Source of the DNA: Nocardioides gansuensis
GTDB lineage: Bacteria > Actinomycetota > Actinomycetes > Propionibacteriales > Nocardioidaceae
NCBI RefSeq assembly: GCF_003076135.1
Contig: NZ_QDGZ01000001.1
Location: 372,001 to 436,000, forward strand
Length of the DNA: 64,000 nt
Direction: 5' to 3'
Positions 1-7,756 of the stretch are shown piece by piece; position 1 is the first letter of the stretch; every line of letters starts with the position of its first letter. A program made the position numbers and the translations under genes. The notes below the pieces were generated by a model. The model was given only the letters and a program-made list of their open reading frames with translations, did no database searches and was not told the origin of the DNA.

Positions 1-215
1 AGCGCGCCGACGGCGACGAACCCCAGCGCCAGCGACGTGATGCCGATCTGTCGCCCGCCTGCCAGCACTCCCGTGACAAGGAGAGCGAGCGGGAGCACGG
101 CCACCGGCCCCAGCACGACCGACCGGGCGGCGACCCGAGGGTCGACGCGGCCGGGGGGTGGGCAGGGCATCGCGGTCAGGGTCCCGACCGCGAGCCGCCA
201 GCCGTCCCGGGTCAC
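1..215 (-). CDS. cobS: Adenosylcobinamide-GDP ribazoletransferase, N-terminal part
   Basis: Partial gene running off the left edge; 71 residues are visible. It opens GWRLAVGTLTAMP followed by a hydrophobic helix, the usual start of CobS, the multi-pass membrane enzyme that joins alpha-ribazole to adenosylcobinamide-GDP in the last step of cobalamin assembly. The GTG start overlaps the cobT stop as GTGA, so the two are translationally coupled. It is the last visible gene of the riboswitch-cbtB-cbtA-cobT-cobS unit. The identity rests on the N-terminus and the context only. Confidence 0.8.
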   Translation of the reverse strand, partial: MTRDGWRLAVGTLTAMPCPPPGRVDPRVAARSVVLGPVAVLPLALLVTGVLAGGRQIGITSLALGFVAVGA

Positions 216-1297
216 CCCGGCACGGGGCCGGGGAGCAGGTCGGCCAGCAGGGCCGTGTCGCGCAGCAGCGCGACCGACGAGCGCACGACCGGGACCGCAG
301 CGACCGCGCCCGAGCCCTCGCCGAGCCGCATGCCCAGGTCGAGGAGCGGCTCCAGGCCGAGCTTGGCCAGCGCCAGCGTCTGGGCCGGCTCCGTCGACCG
401 GTGGCCGGCGGCGAACCACGCCGCAGCACCCGGCGCCAGCCGCTCCGCCACCAGGGCGCAGGCGACGGACATCAGGCCGTCGAGCAGGACCGGGATGCCC
501 CCGCCCGCCGCCGTGAGGAGGAAGCCGGCCGTCGCCGCGAGGTCGGCGCTGCCGAGCGCCGCCAGGGTGGCCACCGGGTCGTGGAGTCGGTCGGCCGTGC
601 GGGCCAGGGCCGCGTCGAGCACGGCGGTCTTGCGGGCCAGCCCCTCCGCGTCGACGCCCGTCCCGGTCCCGACCACCTCGCAGGCGGGCAGGCCGAGGGT
701 GGCCGCGATCAGCGCGGCGGCGGGCGTGGTGTTGCCGATGCCCATGTCGCCGGTCAGCAGCAGGTCGGCGCCCAAGGCGATCTCCTCCTGCGCCACCGCC
801 GCGCCGGCCGCCAGGGCCTGCCGGACCTCCGCCTCGCTCAGGGCGTCCTCGAGGTGGATCGCCCCGCTCCCGCGGCACACCTTGTGGGCGCGCACGTCAT
901 CGGGGAGGCCCTCGAGGTCGTCGTCGACCCCGAGGTCCAGGACCCGTACGTGCACGCCGTGCGCGCCCGCGAGGGCGGAGACCGCAGCCCGGCCGGCCGC
1001 GAAGGTGCGCACCATCAGCGGCGTGATCTCGGGGCCGAAGGCGGAGACGCCGTGGTGGGCGACGCCGTGGTCGCCGGCGAAGATCACCAGCCGCACGTTG
1101 CCGAGCGGCCGCGGCGGGACCTCGCCCTGGCACGCGGCGACCCAGACGCCCAGCTCGCCGAGCCGGCCGAGTGCTCCGGGAGGGGTGGCGAGCCCGGCCA
1201 GGCGGGCGGCCGCGGCGTCGCGGACGTCGGCCGACGGGGGCGCGACGGGTCTCGACTCCGCCCGACCAACCGAGGCTCGATCAACCGAGGGCGTCAC
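212..1297 (-). CDS. cobT: Nicotinate-nucleotide--dimethylbenzimidazole phosphoribosyltransferase
   Basis: 361 residues, usual length for CobT, which activates the lower ligand by making alpha-ribazole phosphate from nicotinate mononucleotide and 5,6-dimethylbenzimidazole. Family motifs seen include FAGDHGVAHHGVSAF near the N-terminal third, LLTGDMGIGNTTPAAA, and AAWFAAGHRSTEPAQ near the C-terminus with the catalytic-loop region. The GTG start at 1297 overlaps the cbtA stop (GTGA). Residues about 3-18 are encoded by a palindromic repeat (1246-1290) and look like an added N-terminal tail; family homology begins only after it. An alternative start inside the repeat cannot be excluded. Confidence 0.93.
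   Translation of the reverse strand: MTPSVDRASVGRAESRPVAPPSADVRDAAAARLAGLATPPGALGRLGELGVWVAACQGEVPPRPLGNVRLVIFAGDHGVAHHGVSAFGPEITPLMVRTFAAGRAAVSALAGAHGVHVRVLDLGVDDDLEGLPDDVRAHKVCRGSGAIHLEDALSEAEVRQALAAGAAVAQEEIALGADLLLTGDMGIGNTTPAAALIAATLGLPACEVVGTGTGVDAEGLARKTAVLDAALARTADRLHDPVATLAALGSADLAATAGFLLTAAGGGIPVLLDGLMSVACALVAERLAPGAAAWFAAGHRSTEPAQTLALAKLGLEPLLDLGMRLGEGSGAVAAVPVVRSSVALLRDTALLADLLPGPVPG
1246..1290. repeat. Palindromic element, short-type family, in the cobT 5' end
   Basis: On the minus strand this reads TTGATCGAGC...GGGCGGAGTCGAGACC, matching the short palindromes at 11775 and 16247 but with a longer middle. It is translated in frame as the CobT N-terminal tail (VDRASVGRAESRP). Confidence 0.6.
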
Positions 1298-2067
1298 AGG
1301 CTCGCCGCCAGGGCCTGCCGGTCCGCTACCTGTACGGCGCGGCGCCAGGAGCGGTCGACGAGGCCGGTCAGCACGAGGGCGATCCCACCCCACAGGGCCG
1401 CCAGCACCAGCAGCGAGGCCCGGCGGAACTCCCAGAGCGTGTCCGCGGGGAAGTCGCCGGCCCCCTCGAAGCCGGGGAGGGCGACTGCGGCGGTGACCAC
1501 GACGGCGAGGTAGCCGACCGCGGCGGCCGCGCACGCGGCGTACCCGCCGTGGCTGCCGACCAGCCGCCTGCCGAGCGCGACGGCACCGACCGCGGCGACC
1601 ACGGACAAGGCCGTGAAGCCGAAGAAGGCGGCGGTGCGCCCGTCGATCGTGGTGGGGTCGCCGACGGCGGGCGGGGTGGAGGGGTACTTCAGGAACGGCA
1701 CCAGCGCGAAGCTGACGAACCCGAGCGCGCAGACGAGCGCCGTGCTGCCGGCCGGGCGGAGCGAGCCGAGGCGGCCGAGCGCCGCGGCGGAGAGGAGGCC
1801 GGCGAGGCCGCCGAGGACCAGCCCGATCGCGACCGTGCCGGTGGCGAGGCCGATGGTCGACTGGACCTCACGGGAGACCGCCTCCGCCCCGGCGGACTCG
1901 TCGTGGCTGTGCGCGTGGCCGTCGCCCTCGTGCGCGGCGGCGGACTCCTCCACGGCGATGGCAGCATCGACGGGGGGCTCGCCGACGGTGTAGGCGACAC
2001 CGAAGGCCAGCAACCCGGCGACGAGCCCTGCCAGCAGCCCGTGGACGAGGAAGCTGCGGGCCCCCAC
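1294..2067 (-). CDS. cbtA: Cobalt transporter subunit CbtA
   Basis: 257-residue membrane protein with about six hydrophobic segments and a His-rich hydrophilic loop (HEGDGHAHSHDE, roughly residues 45-57), as expected for CbtA, a B12-linked cobalt uptake protein. The GTG start (VGARSFLVHGLLAG) begins one base after the cbtB stop. The stop overlaps the cobT GTG. It belongs to the transcript headed by the cobalamin riboswitch at 2302-2432, so cobalt uptake should fall when cobalamin is abundant. The name comes from the CbtB pairing and the family pattern. Confidence 0.85.
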   Translation of the reverse strand: MGARSFLVHGLLAGLVAGLLAFGVAYTVGEPPVDAAIAVEESAAAHEGDGHAHSHDESAGAEAVSREVQSTIGLATGTVAIGLVLGGLAGLLSAAALGRLGSLRPAGSTALVCALGFVSFALVPFLKYPSTPPAVGDPTTIDGRTAAFFGFTALSVVAAVGAVALGRRLVGSHGGYAACAAAAVGYLAVVVTAAVALPGFEGAGDFPADTLWEFRRASLLVLAALWGGIALVLTGLVDRSWRRAVQVADRQALAASL

Positions 2068-2068
2068 C

Positions 2069-2290
2069 TCAGTGGCAGGGGTAGCCGAGGAGGTGCCGCG
2101 CGTCGTGCACGAACTCGTGCACGGCCGTGCCGGCGAAGACCGAGACCGCACCCTGCTCGCTGCCCACGAAGAACAGCACGGCGACGGCCGCGAGGACGGC
2201 GAAGAGCAGCCAGGGCGCGAGCTCGCGCCAGGCGATGACGGGGGTTGCGCCGCCGACGGAGAGGGGGGCAGCGGGAACGGCGAGTGCCAT
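2069..2290 (-). CDS. cbtB: Cobalt transporter subunit CbtB
   Basis: 73-residue protein with one transmembrane helix (about residues 27-43) and a His-rich C-terminus, VHEFVHDARHLLGYPCH, the metal-binding signature of CbtB. The ATG at 2290 has a strong GGAGGA ribosome site. It is the first gene after the cobalamin riboswitch and is followed one base later by cbtA. Identification is firm from length, topology and the terminal histidines. Confidence 0.92.
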   Translation of the reverse strand: MALAVPAAPLSVGGATPVIAWRELAPWLLFAVLAAVAVLFFVGSEQGAVSVFAGTAVHEFVHDARHLLGYPCH

Positions 2291-2301
2291 GGGTTCCTCC
2301 T

Positions 2302-2432
2302 GCGGGATTCGTGCGTCCCGATAGATGTGGATGGACTCCAGGGCCTTCGGGTCTGACTCCACCGCAGAAGCGATGTCACAGTAGCGCGACTGTGCCGGAC
2401 TCTCACCGGCTTCCTCCGGCCTGGGTGGCGTC
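2302..2432 (-). promoter_or_regulatory. Cobalamin riboswitch upstream of cbtB
   Basis: Read on the minus strand, the core GCCGGTGAGAGTCCGGC (2410-2394) is followed by CAGTCGCGCTACTGTGA, the B12-box region, and GAGTCAGACC, in the order of the AdoCbl riboswitch consensus. A small GGGA/TCCC hairpin lies just before the cbtB ribosome site and may act as the translational expression platform. The element starts at the stop codon of the upstream cobB-cobC gene. Confidence 0.88.
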
Positions 2433-4887
2433 ACCCTAGCGGCATCGCGGAGAGCGCGTCGAGGAGGGCGTCCGTCGACCGCTCGTCGCGCACCGCGATC
2501 CGGATCCAGCTGCCGTCCAGCCCGGGGAACGTGTCGCACCTGCGCACCGCGAATCCCTTGTCCTGCAGGGCTTCGTGGACACCGGCCCCCGGTCGCGCGA
2601 GGACGAAGGCGGTGGTGCTGGGGACGTGGTGTACGCCGAGCGCGGCGAGGCCGCCGTGCAGGTGCTCTCGCCAGCGGCGCATCGTCTCGACGCGCCTGCG
2701 GGCCTCCTCCCGCGCCTCGGCGGTGGCGGTCGCTCGCATGGCGGCGATCGCCGGGGTGGAGACCGACCAGGGGGTCTGCGTCCGCCTGAGCGCCTCGACG
2801 GTGTCCGGCTCGCCCAGGACGTAGCCGGCGCGCAGGCCGGGGACGGCCCAGAGCTTGGTGAGGCTGCGGACGACCAGGAGGCCCTCGTGCCGCCCGCCCG
2901 CCAGGCTGGCGGCGTCGTCGTCGCAGAACGCCTCGTCGACGACGACGAGCCTCCCTTCCCTCCGCAACCCCAGCAGCGCGTCGACCGGGTGCAGCACGCC
3001 GGTCGGGTTCGTCGGGTTGCCGACGACCACGAGGTCGGCGTCGTCCGGGACGCTCGCCGGGTCGAGGGCGAACGGCGGCTCGAGGACCACGTGGCGCGGC
3101 TGGCGGCCGGCCTCCTGGAGGGCGACGTCGGGCTCGGTGAACTGGGGGTGGACGACGACGGGCGCGCGCCACGCTCGCAGGCGGGCGACTAGGCCGAAGG
3201 CCTCGGCGGCGCCGGCGGTGGCCAGCACGTCGCTCGTGTCCCTGCCATGGCGAGCGGCGATCGCGGCCTCGGCGGGGGCGGGGTCGGGATAGGCGGCCAG
3301 CTCGTCGATCGCCCGGTGCAGCGCGAGGTCGAGCCACGGCGGCCGCGGCGCGTCGTACACGTTGACCGCGAAGTCGGCGCGGCCCTCCCCGAGCTCACGG
3401 TCGCCGTGGTGGCGGAGGTCGGGCTCGGGTCGCCGGCTGCTATATGACGGATCGCGACCCGGACGCCGGGCCGAGGTCTCGTGGGCGGCCGCCGCGGCGA
3501 GGAAGCGGGCGGCGAGGTGCGGGTGGCCGGCCCAGTGGACGTGGAGGTACGACGCGTGGAGGGTGGCCGTCGCGACGCCGGCCGCGGCCCGGTCGTCGCC
3601 GAGCAGCCAGGCGGGGTCGCCGCCGGGCTCGGCGAGGAGGTGGGTGCGGTGGAACTCGTGCCCGGTCACCCGTTCCCCGGCGCGGGAGAGCAGGTCGTCG
3701 CCCGGGGCGGTGGCGGTGCGGTAGGCCAGGGTCAGGCGCGGGGCCCAGCCGGCGTCGGCGTCGAGCGCGCCGACCATCGGCGCGGGTGGTCCTTCGCGGC
3801 CCTGCACGGTGCGGCACAGGTAGAGCAGGCCCGCGCACTCGGCGACCGTCGGGAGGCCGGCGGCGATGGCCTCGCGGAGCTCGCGCCGCAGCCGCTCGTT
3901 GGCGGCCAGGTCCTCCGTGTGCACCTCGGGGAAGCCGCCGCCGAGGTAGAGCCCCGTCGTGCCCTCGGGCAGCCGCTCGTCGCGCAGCGGGTCGAGCTCG
4001 ACGACCTCCGCGCCGGCGGCGCGCAGCAGCTCCTCGGTCTCGGCGTACCGGAACGTGAAGGCCCGCCCGCCGGCGACCGCGATCCTGGGCCGACTCCCCT
4101 GCCGGGGTAGTCCGTGACGAGCGGACGCACCAGCGACCCCGGAGAGGGTCCGTCCGTCACGGACTATCCCGGGGGACCAGGGGGTGCCGGGGAGGTCGGG
4201 GGCGGAGCGAGCGAGGCGTACGACGGCGTCGAGGTCGACGTGCTCGGCGACCCGGGCCGCGAGCCGGTCGAGGGCGCGGCCGGCGTCGTCGCGCTCCGCG
4301 GCGGGGACCAGCCCGAGGTGGCGCGAGGGCGCCTCGATCCCGTCGTCGCGGTGGAGCACGCCGAGCACCGGGACGTCGTCGGCGAGGGACGCGACCACCT
4401 CGGCGGCGTGCCGGGGGGAGCCGGCCTTGTTGAGGACCACCCCCACGACGTCGACCCCGGGCCGCCAGGTGCGCAGCCCGTGCACGACCGCGGCGACCGA
4501 CCGCGAGGCGTGGGAGATGTCGACGACCAGCACGACCGGCGACCTCGTCACCTCCGCCACGTGGGCCGTCGAGGCGAAGCCGTCGGCGCCCAGCTGGCCG
4601 TCGTACAGGCCCATCACGCCCTCGATGACCGCCAGCCCCGCGCCCTGCGCGCCGTGCAGCAGCAGGGGGACGAGCCGCTCCTCGCCGACGAGGTGGGGGT
4701 CGAGGTTGCGGCCGGGGCGGCCGGTGGCGAGGGCGTGGTAGCCCGGGTCGATGTAGTCGGGGCCGACCTTGTGGCCGCTCACGACGTGGCCGGCGCGGCG
4801 GAGCGCGGCCATCAGGCCGGTCGCGACCGTGGTCTTGCCGTGGCCGGAGGCGGGCGCCGCGACGACGAGCCGGGGGAGGGCGGTCAC
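2431..4887 (-). CDS. Fused cobyrinate a,c-diamide synthase / CobC-type aminotransferase-decarboxylase
   Basis: 818 residues. Part 1 (about 1-450) is CobB/CbiA: P-loop ASGHGKTT near residue 13, KVGPDYIDPGYH, GVMGLYDG and a glutamine-amidotransferase half with LGGGFPEVH and AECAGLLYL; it amidates the a and c carboxylates of the corrin. Part 2 (about 490-818) is a class I PLP enzyme of the CobC/CobD threonine-phosphate decarboxylase type: GNPTNPTGVLHP, DEAF, and the PLP-lysine segment RSLTKLWAVPGLRAGY. It would supply aminopropanol phosphate or its equivalent. The GTG start lies two bases from a palindromic repeat. Residues 239-262, between the two CobB subdomains, are encoded by a 72-bp palindrome. 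Confidence 0.9.
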   Translation of the reverse strand: MTALPRLVVAAPASGHGKTTVATGLMAALRRAGHVVSGHKVGPDYIDPGYHALATGRPGRNLDPHLVGEERLVPLLLHGAQGAGLAVIEGVMGLYDGQLGADGFASTAHVAEVTRSPVVLVVDISHASRSVAAVVHGLRTWRPGVDVVGVVLNKAGSPRHAAEVVASLADDVPVLGVLHRDDGIEAPSRHLGLVPAAERDDAGRALDRLAARVAEHVDLDAVVRLARSAPDLPGTPWSPGIVRDGRTLSGVAGASARHGLPRQGSRPRIAVAGGRAFTFRYAETEELLRAAGAEVVELDPLRDERLPEGTTGLYLGGGFPEVHTEDLAANERLRRELREAIAAGLPTVAECAGLLYLCRTVQGREGPPAPMVGALDADAGWAPRLTLAYRTATAPGDDLLSRAGERVTGHEFHRTHLLAEPGGDPAWLLGDDRAAAGVATATLHASYLHVHWAGHPHLAARFLAAAAAHETSARRPGRDPSYSSRRPEPDLRHHGDRELGEGRADFAVNVYDAPRPPWLDLALHRAIDELAAYPDPAPAEAAIAARHGRDTSDVLATAGAAEAFGLVARLRAWRAPVVVHPQFTEPDVALQEAGRQPRHVVLEPPFALDPASVPDDADLVVVGNPTNPTGVLHPVDALLGLRREGRLVVVDEAFCDDDAASLAGGRHEGLLVVRSLTKLWAVPGLRAGYVLGEPDTVEALRRTQTPWSVSTPAIAAMRATATAEAREEARRRVETMRRWREHLHGGLAALGVHHVPSTTAFVLARPGAGVHEALQDKGFAVRRCDTFPGLDGSWIRIAVRDERSTDALLDALSAMPLG
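4102..4173. repeat. Intragenic palindrome inside cobB
   Basis: The arms GGGGTAGTCCGTGACG and CGTCACGGACTATCCCGGG are near-perfect reverse complements separated by about 35 bases. The unit sits in the linker between the N-terminal ATPase part and the amidotransferase part of CobB and keeps the reading frame. No second copy was seen in the window. Confidence 0.7.
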
Positions 4888-4888
4888 G

Positions 4889-4917
4889 GGGTCTCGACTT
4901 GGCTCGACCGACCGGGG
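4889..4917. repeat. Palindromic element, short-type family, between cobO and cobB
   Basis: The minus strand reads GGTCGGTCGAGCCAAGTCGAGACC, matching the short palindromes found in cobT, cobI-cobJ and cobN. It fills the gap between the cobO stop and the cobB GTG. Confidence 0.6.
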
Positions 4918-4921
4918 CGAC

Positions 4922-5536
4922 TCACCACTCGATGCCCTTCTGGCCCTTCTGGCCGGCGTCCATCGGGTGCTTGACCTTGGTCATGTGGGTGACCAGGTCG
5001 GCGGACTCGACGAGCCGCTCGTCGGCGTCGCGGCCGGTGATCACGACGTGCTGGTGGCCGGGCCGGTCGCGCAGCGTGGCGACCACGTCGTCGACGTCGA
5101 CCCAGCCCCACTTCATCGGGTAGGTGAACTCGTCGAGCAGGTAGAGGTCGTGCGTCCCGGCAGCGAGCCGGCGCTTGATCTCCGCCCAGCCCTCGGCCGC
5201 GGCGGCGGCGTGGTCGTCCTCGCTGCCGCCCTTGCGCGACCACGACCAGCCCGAGCCCATCTTGTGCCACGACACCGGCCCGCCCTCGCCGGTCTCCGCG
5301 TGCAGCTCGCCGAGCCGCTCCAGCACGGTCTGCTCGCCGATGCGCCACTTCGCGGACTTCACGAACTGGAAGACCCCGATGTCGAAGCCCTGGTTCCACC
5401 CGCGCAGCGCGAGCCCGAACGCCGCCGTCGACTTCCCCTTGCCCTCGCCGGTGTGCACCATCACCAGCGGCTGGTTGCGGCGCTGGCGGGTGGTGAGGCC
5501 GTCGTCGGGGACGGTGGTCGGCTGGCCCTGGGGCAT
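4922..5536 (-). CDS. cobO: Corrinoid adenosyltransferase
   Basis: 204 residues, the normal CobO/BtuR length. It has the phosphate-binding motif HTGEGKGKSTAAFG near residues 35-49, FVKSAKWRIGE and LLDEFTYPMKWGW. The enzyme transfers the adenosyl group from ATP to reduced corrinoid. The ATG overlaps the chelatase stop as TGATG, so it is translationally coupled within the riboswitch-chelatase-cobO-cobBC unit. A cytosolic enzyme; the call is secure. Confidence 0.95.
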   Translation of the reverse strand: MPQGQPTTVPDDGLTTRQRRNQPLVMVHTGEGKGKSTAAFGLALRGWNQGFDIGVFQFVKSAKWRIGEQTVLERLGELHAETGEGGPVSWHKMGSGWSWSRKGGSEDDHAAAAAEGWAEIKRRLAAGTHDLYLLDEFTYPMKWGWVDVDDVVATLRDRPGHQHVVITGRDADERLVESADLVTHMTKVKHPMDAGQKGQKGIEW

Positions 5537-7542
5537 CAGGCTGCTCCTTCTCGTGCGGTGCGTACGGCGTGGGTGAGGGCGGCGGCGCTGACCTGCCCGA
5601 TGGCGGTGTGCTCGGCCTGCAGGTGGTCGGCGAGCGTGGCAGCGAGTCCCATCCGGAACCGGCCGTCCTCGCAGTCGACGACCAGGCTGCTCACGCCCTG
5701 CCCGGCCAGGTGCTCGGCGGCCTGTCGCGACCGCGCCACCGCCTCGGAGCCGTGGGTCGCGCGACCGTCGGTGACGACGACGAGCAGCGGCCGCCGTCGA
5801 GGGTCGCGCAGCCGCTCGCGCCGCAGCACGTCGGCCGCCTCGAGCAGCCCTTCGGCCAGCGGCGTGCGACCGCCGGCGGGGAGGTCGTCGAGGCGCCGGG
5901 CGGCGATCTCGACCGAGTGGGTCGGCGGTAGCGCGAGGTCGGCGGCGGCGCCGCGGAACGTCACCAGGCCGACCTTGTCGCGGCGCTGGTAGGCGTCGAG
6001 CAGCAGGCTGAGGATCGCGGTCTTGACCTGCTCCATCCGCTTCCGGGCGGCCATCGAGCCGCTCGCGTCGACGCAGAAGAGCACCAGGTTGGACTCCCGC
6101 CCCTCGCGGGTCGCCAGTCGCAGGTCCTGCTCCGCGAACCGCACCGGCCCGCTCGTCCGGCCGCGCGCGTGCTGGTGGGGGGCGGCGGCGCGCAGGGTCT
6201 CGAGGAGGTGGATCGAGCCGCCAGGCCCCTGGGACTTGCGCGCGCCCACGCGGCGCCCCGTCTCGGTCACGGCGCGGCTGCGGCGGCCCGACTCCCCCGC
6301 GCCGGTGCCGGCCACGGTGAAGAGACGGGGGCGGTACGGCGCGCCGGCGGCGACCGGCGTACCTGCACTGGGCTGGTCGGCGGGTGCCTGGTCTCGTGAC
6401 GGGCCTTGACGGCCCTTCTCGACCACCGGCGCGTCGGGGCTGCCCTCTTCGGCTGACGAGCCCTCGGAGGAGTCGGAGTCGGTCGGCTCCCCGCCGCCCG
6501 GCCCGTCCGGATCGGGCTCCGGGTCGGTCGGCGGCTCGGGGTCGTCGTCGCCCAGCACCTGGTCGAGCAGCTCCTCGTCGAGGCCGGGCGCGTCGAACGG
6601 ATTGCGGCGCCGGCGGTGCGGCAGCGCGAGCCGGGCGGCGACCCGGATGTCGTCGCGGGTCACGGATGTGCGGCCGCACCACGCCGCGTGCGCGACGGCG
6701 GCCCGGGCGGTGACGAGGTCGGCGCGGAGGCCGTCGACGTCGAAGGCGGCACACAGCTCGGCGATGGTGAGCAGCGAGTCGTCGGACAGCTCGACCTCGC
6801 CGACGAGCTTGCGGGCGCCCGCGATCCGGTCGGTCAGCGCGCGCTCCGGCTCGGCGTACGACGCGGCGAAGGCCTCCGGCGACGCGTCGAACGCCATCCG
6901 CCGCCGCACCACCTCGGCGCGGAGCGCGGGGTCGCGCGGCGCGGCCACCTCGACGGTGAGGCCGAAGCGGTCGAGCAGCTGGGGGCGGAGCTCGCCCTCC
7001 TCGGGGTTCATGGTGCCGACGAGCACGAAGCGCGCGGCGTGCTCGACGGAGACGCCGTCGCGCTCGACCGTCGAGCGGCCCATCGCGGCGGCGTCGAGCA
7101 GCAGGTCGACGAGGTGGTCGTGGAGGAGGTTGACCTCATCGACGTAGAGGATCCCGCGGTGGGCGCGGGCGAGGAGCCCGGGCTCATACTCCGCGACGCC
7201 GTCGCTCAGCGCCCGCGACAGGTGCAGCGAGCCGAGCACGCGGTCCTCGGTGGCGCCGACCGGCAGCTCGACGAGCCGCACCGGGCGGGTCTCGATGGCG
7301 GCATCGAGCGGCCAGTCGCCGTCGGGCGAGGTCTCGCCGGGCCGGCTCGCGAACCGGTCGCCTGCCACCACGTCGATCGGCGGCAGCACGCCGGCGAGCG
7401 CACGGACCATCGTGGACTTGGCCGTGCCCTTCTCGCCGCGCACGAGCACGCCGCCGACCTCGGGCGAGATCGTGGTGAGGACGAGGGCCAGCGCCATGTC
7501 GTCGGAGCTGACGACCGCTGAGAAGGGGTAGTGCGTTGGCAT
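5536..7542 (-). CDS. ChlI/ChlD-type chelatase ATPase subunit (putative cobaltochelatase)
   Basis: 668 residues joining a ChlI-like AAA+ domain (P-loop GEKGTAKST at 36-44; LYVDEVNLLHDHLVD; GTMNPEEGELRPQLLDRFG) to an acidic Pro/Asp/Ser-rich linker (about 350-410) and a C-terminal von Willebrand A domain with the metal-site motif DASGSM at 492-497. In actinobacteria this ChlID fusion is the likely ATPase partner of CobN for cobalt insertion in place of proteobacterial CobS/CobT chelatase subunits; that role is inferred from co-location. The ATG at 7542 is chosen because homology begins there and the 5' region is a riboswitch. It is first in an operon with cobO and cobBC. Confidence 0.9.
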   Translation of the reverse strand: MPTHYPFSAVVSSDDMALALVLTTISPEVGGVLVRGEKGTAKSTMVRALAGVLPPIDVVAGDRFASRPGETSPDGDWPLDAAIETRPVRLVELPVGATEDRVLGSLHLSRALSDGVAEYEPGLLARAHRGILYVDEVNLLHDHLVDLLLDAAAMGRSTVERDGVSVEHAARFVLVGTMNPEEGELRPQLLDRFGLTVEVAAPRDPALRAEVVRRRMAFDASPEAFAASYAEPERALTDRIAGARKLVGEVELSDDSLLTIAELCAAFDVDGLRADLVTARAAVAHAAWCGRTSVTRDDIRVAARLALPHRRRRNPFDAPGLDEELLDQVLGDDDPEPPTDPEPDPDGPGGGEPTDSDSSEGSSAEEGSPDAPVVEKGRQGPSRDQAPADQPSAGTPVAAGAPYRPRLFTVAGTGAGESGRRSRAVTETGRRVGARKSQGPGGSIHLLETLRAAAPHQHARGRTSGPVRFAEQDLRLATREGRESNLVLFCVDASGSMAARKRMEQVKTAILSLLLDAYQRRDKVGLVTFRGAAADLALPPTHSVEIAARRLDDLPAGGRTPLAEGLLEAADVLRRERLRDPRRRPLLVVVTDGRATHGSEAVARSRQAAEHLAGQGVSSLVVDCEDGRFRMGLAATLADHLQAEHTAIGQVSAAALTHAVRTAREGAA

Positions 7543-7571
7543 GGGGGCTCCCGCTCTCGTCTGCCATCGGG

Positions 7572-7716
7572 TGGCGCGAGGCCGGTCTTCGGACTTCCCG
7601 GACCGTCCTGGCTGGACGTCTCGGGTCACCGCAGCGGGCCCTGTGCCGGACTCTCACCGGCTTCCCAGATTCTCCCCACGTGGGGGCACCTCGCACCTGT
7701 TCGCGCGCCACCCTAG
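7572..7716 (-). promoter_or_regulatory. Cobalamin riboswitch upstream of the chelatase operon
   Basis: On the minus strand GGGAAGCCGGTGAGAGTCC is followed by CGGCACAGGGCCCGCTGCGGTGA and GGGAAGTCCGAAGACC, the expected order of conserved cobalamin-riboswitch segments. The core is at 7661-7645. It lies between the chelatase ATG and the divergent cobL. Confidence 0.9.
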
Positions 7717-7756
7717 GGCACGGCCCCGTCAACGGTCGCCACTACCCTCGGGCGCC

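Noticed and set aside
158..1513. Long plus-strand reading frames opposite cobT and cbtA
   Set aside because: Composition is Arg/Gly/Pro-rich, typical of the antisense of high-GC genes, and they oppose well-recognised cobT/cbtA.
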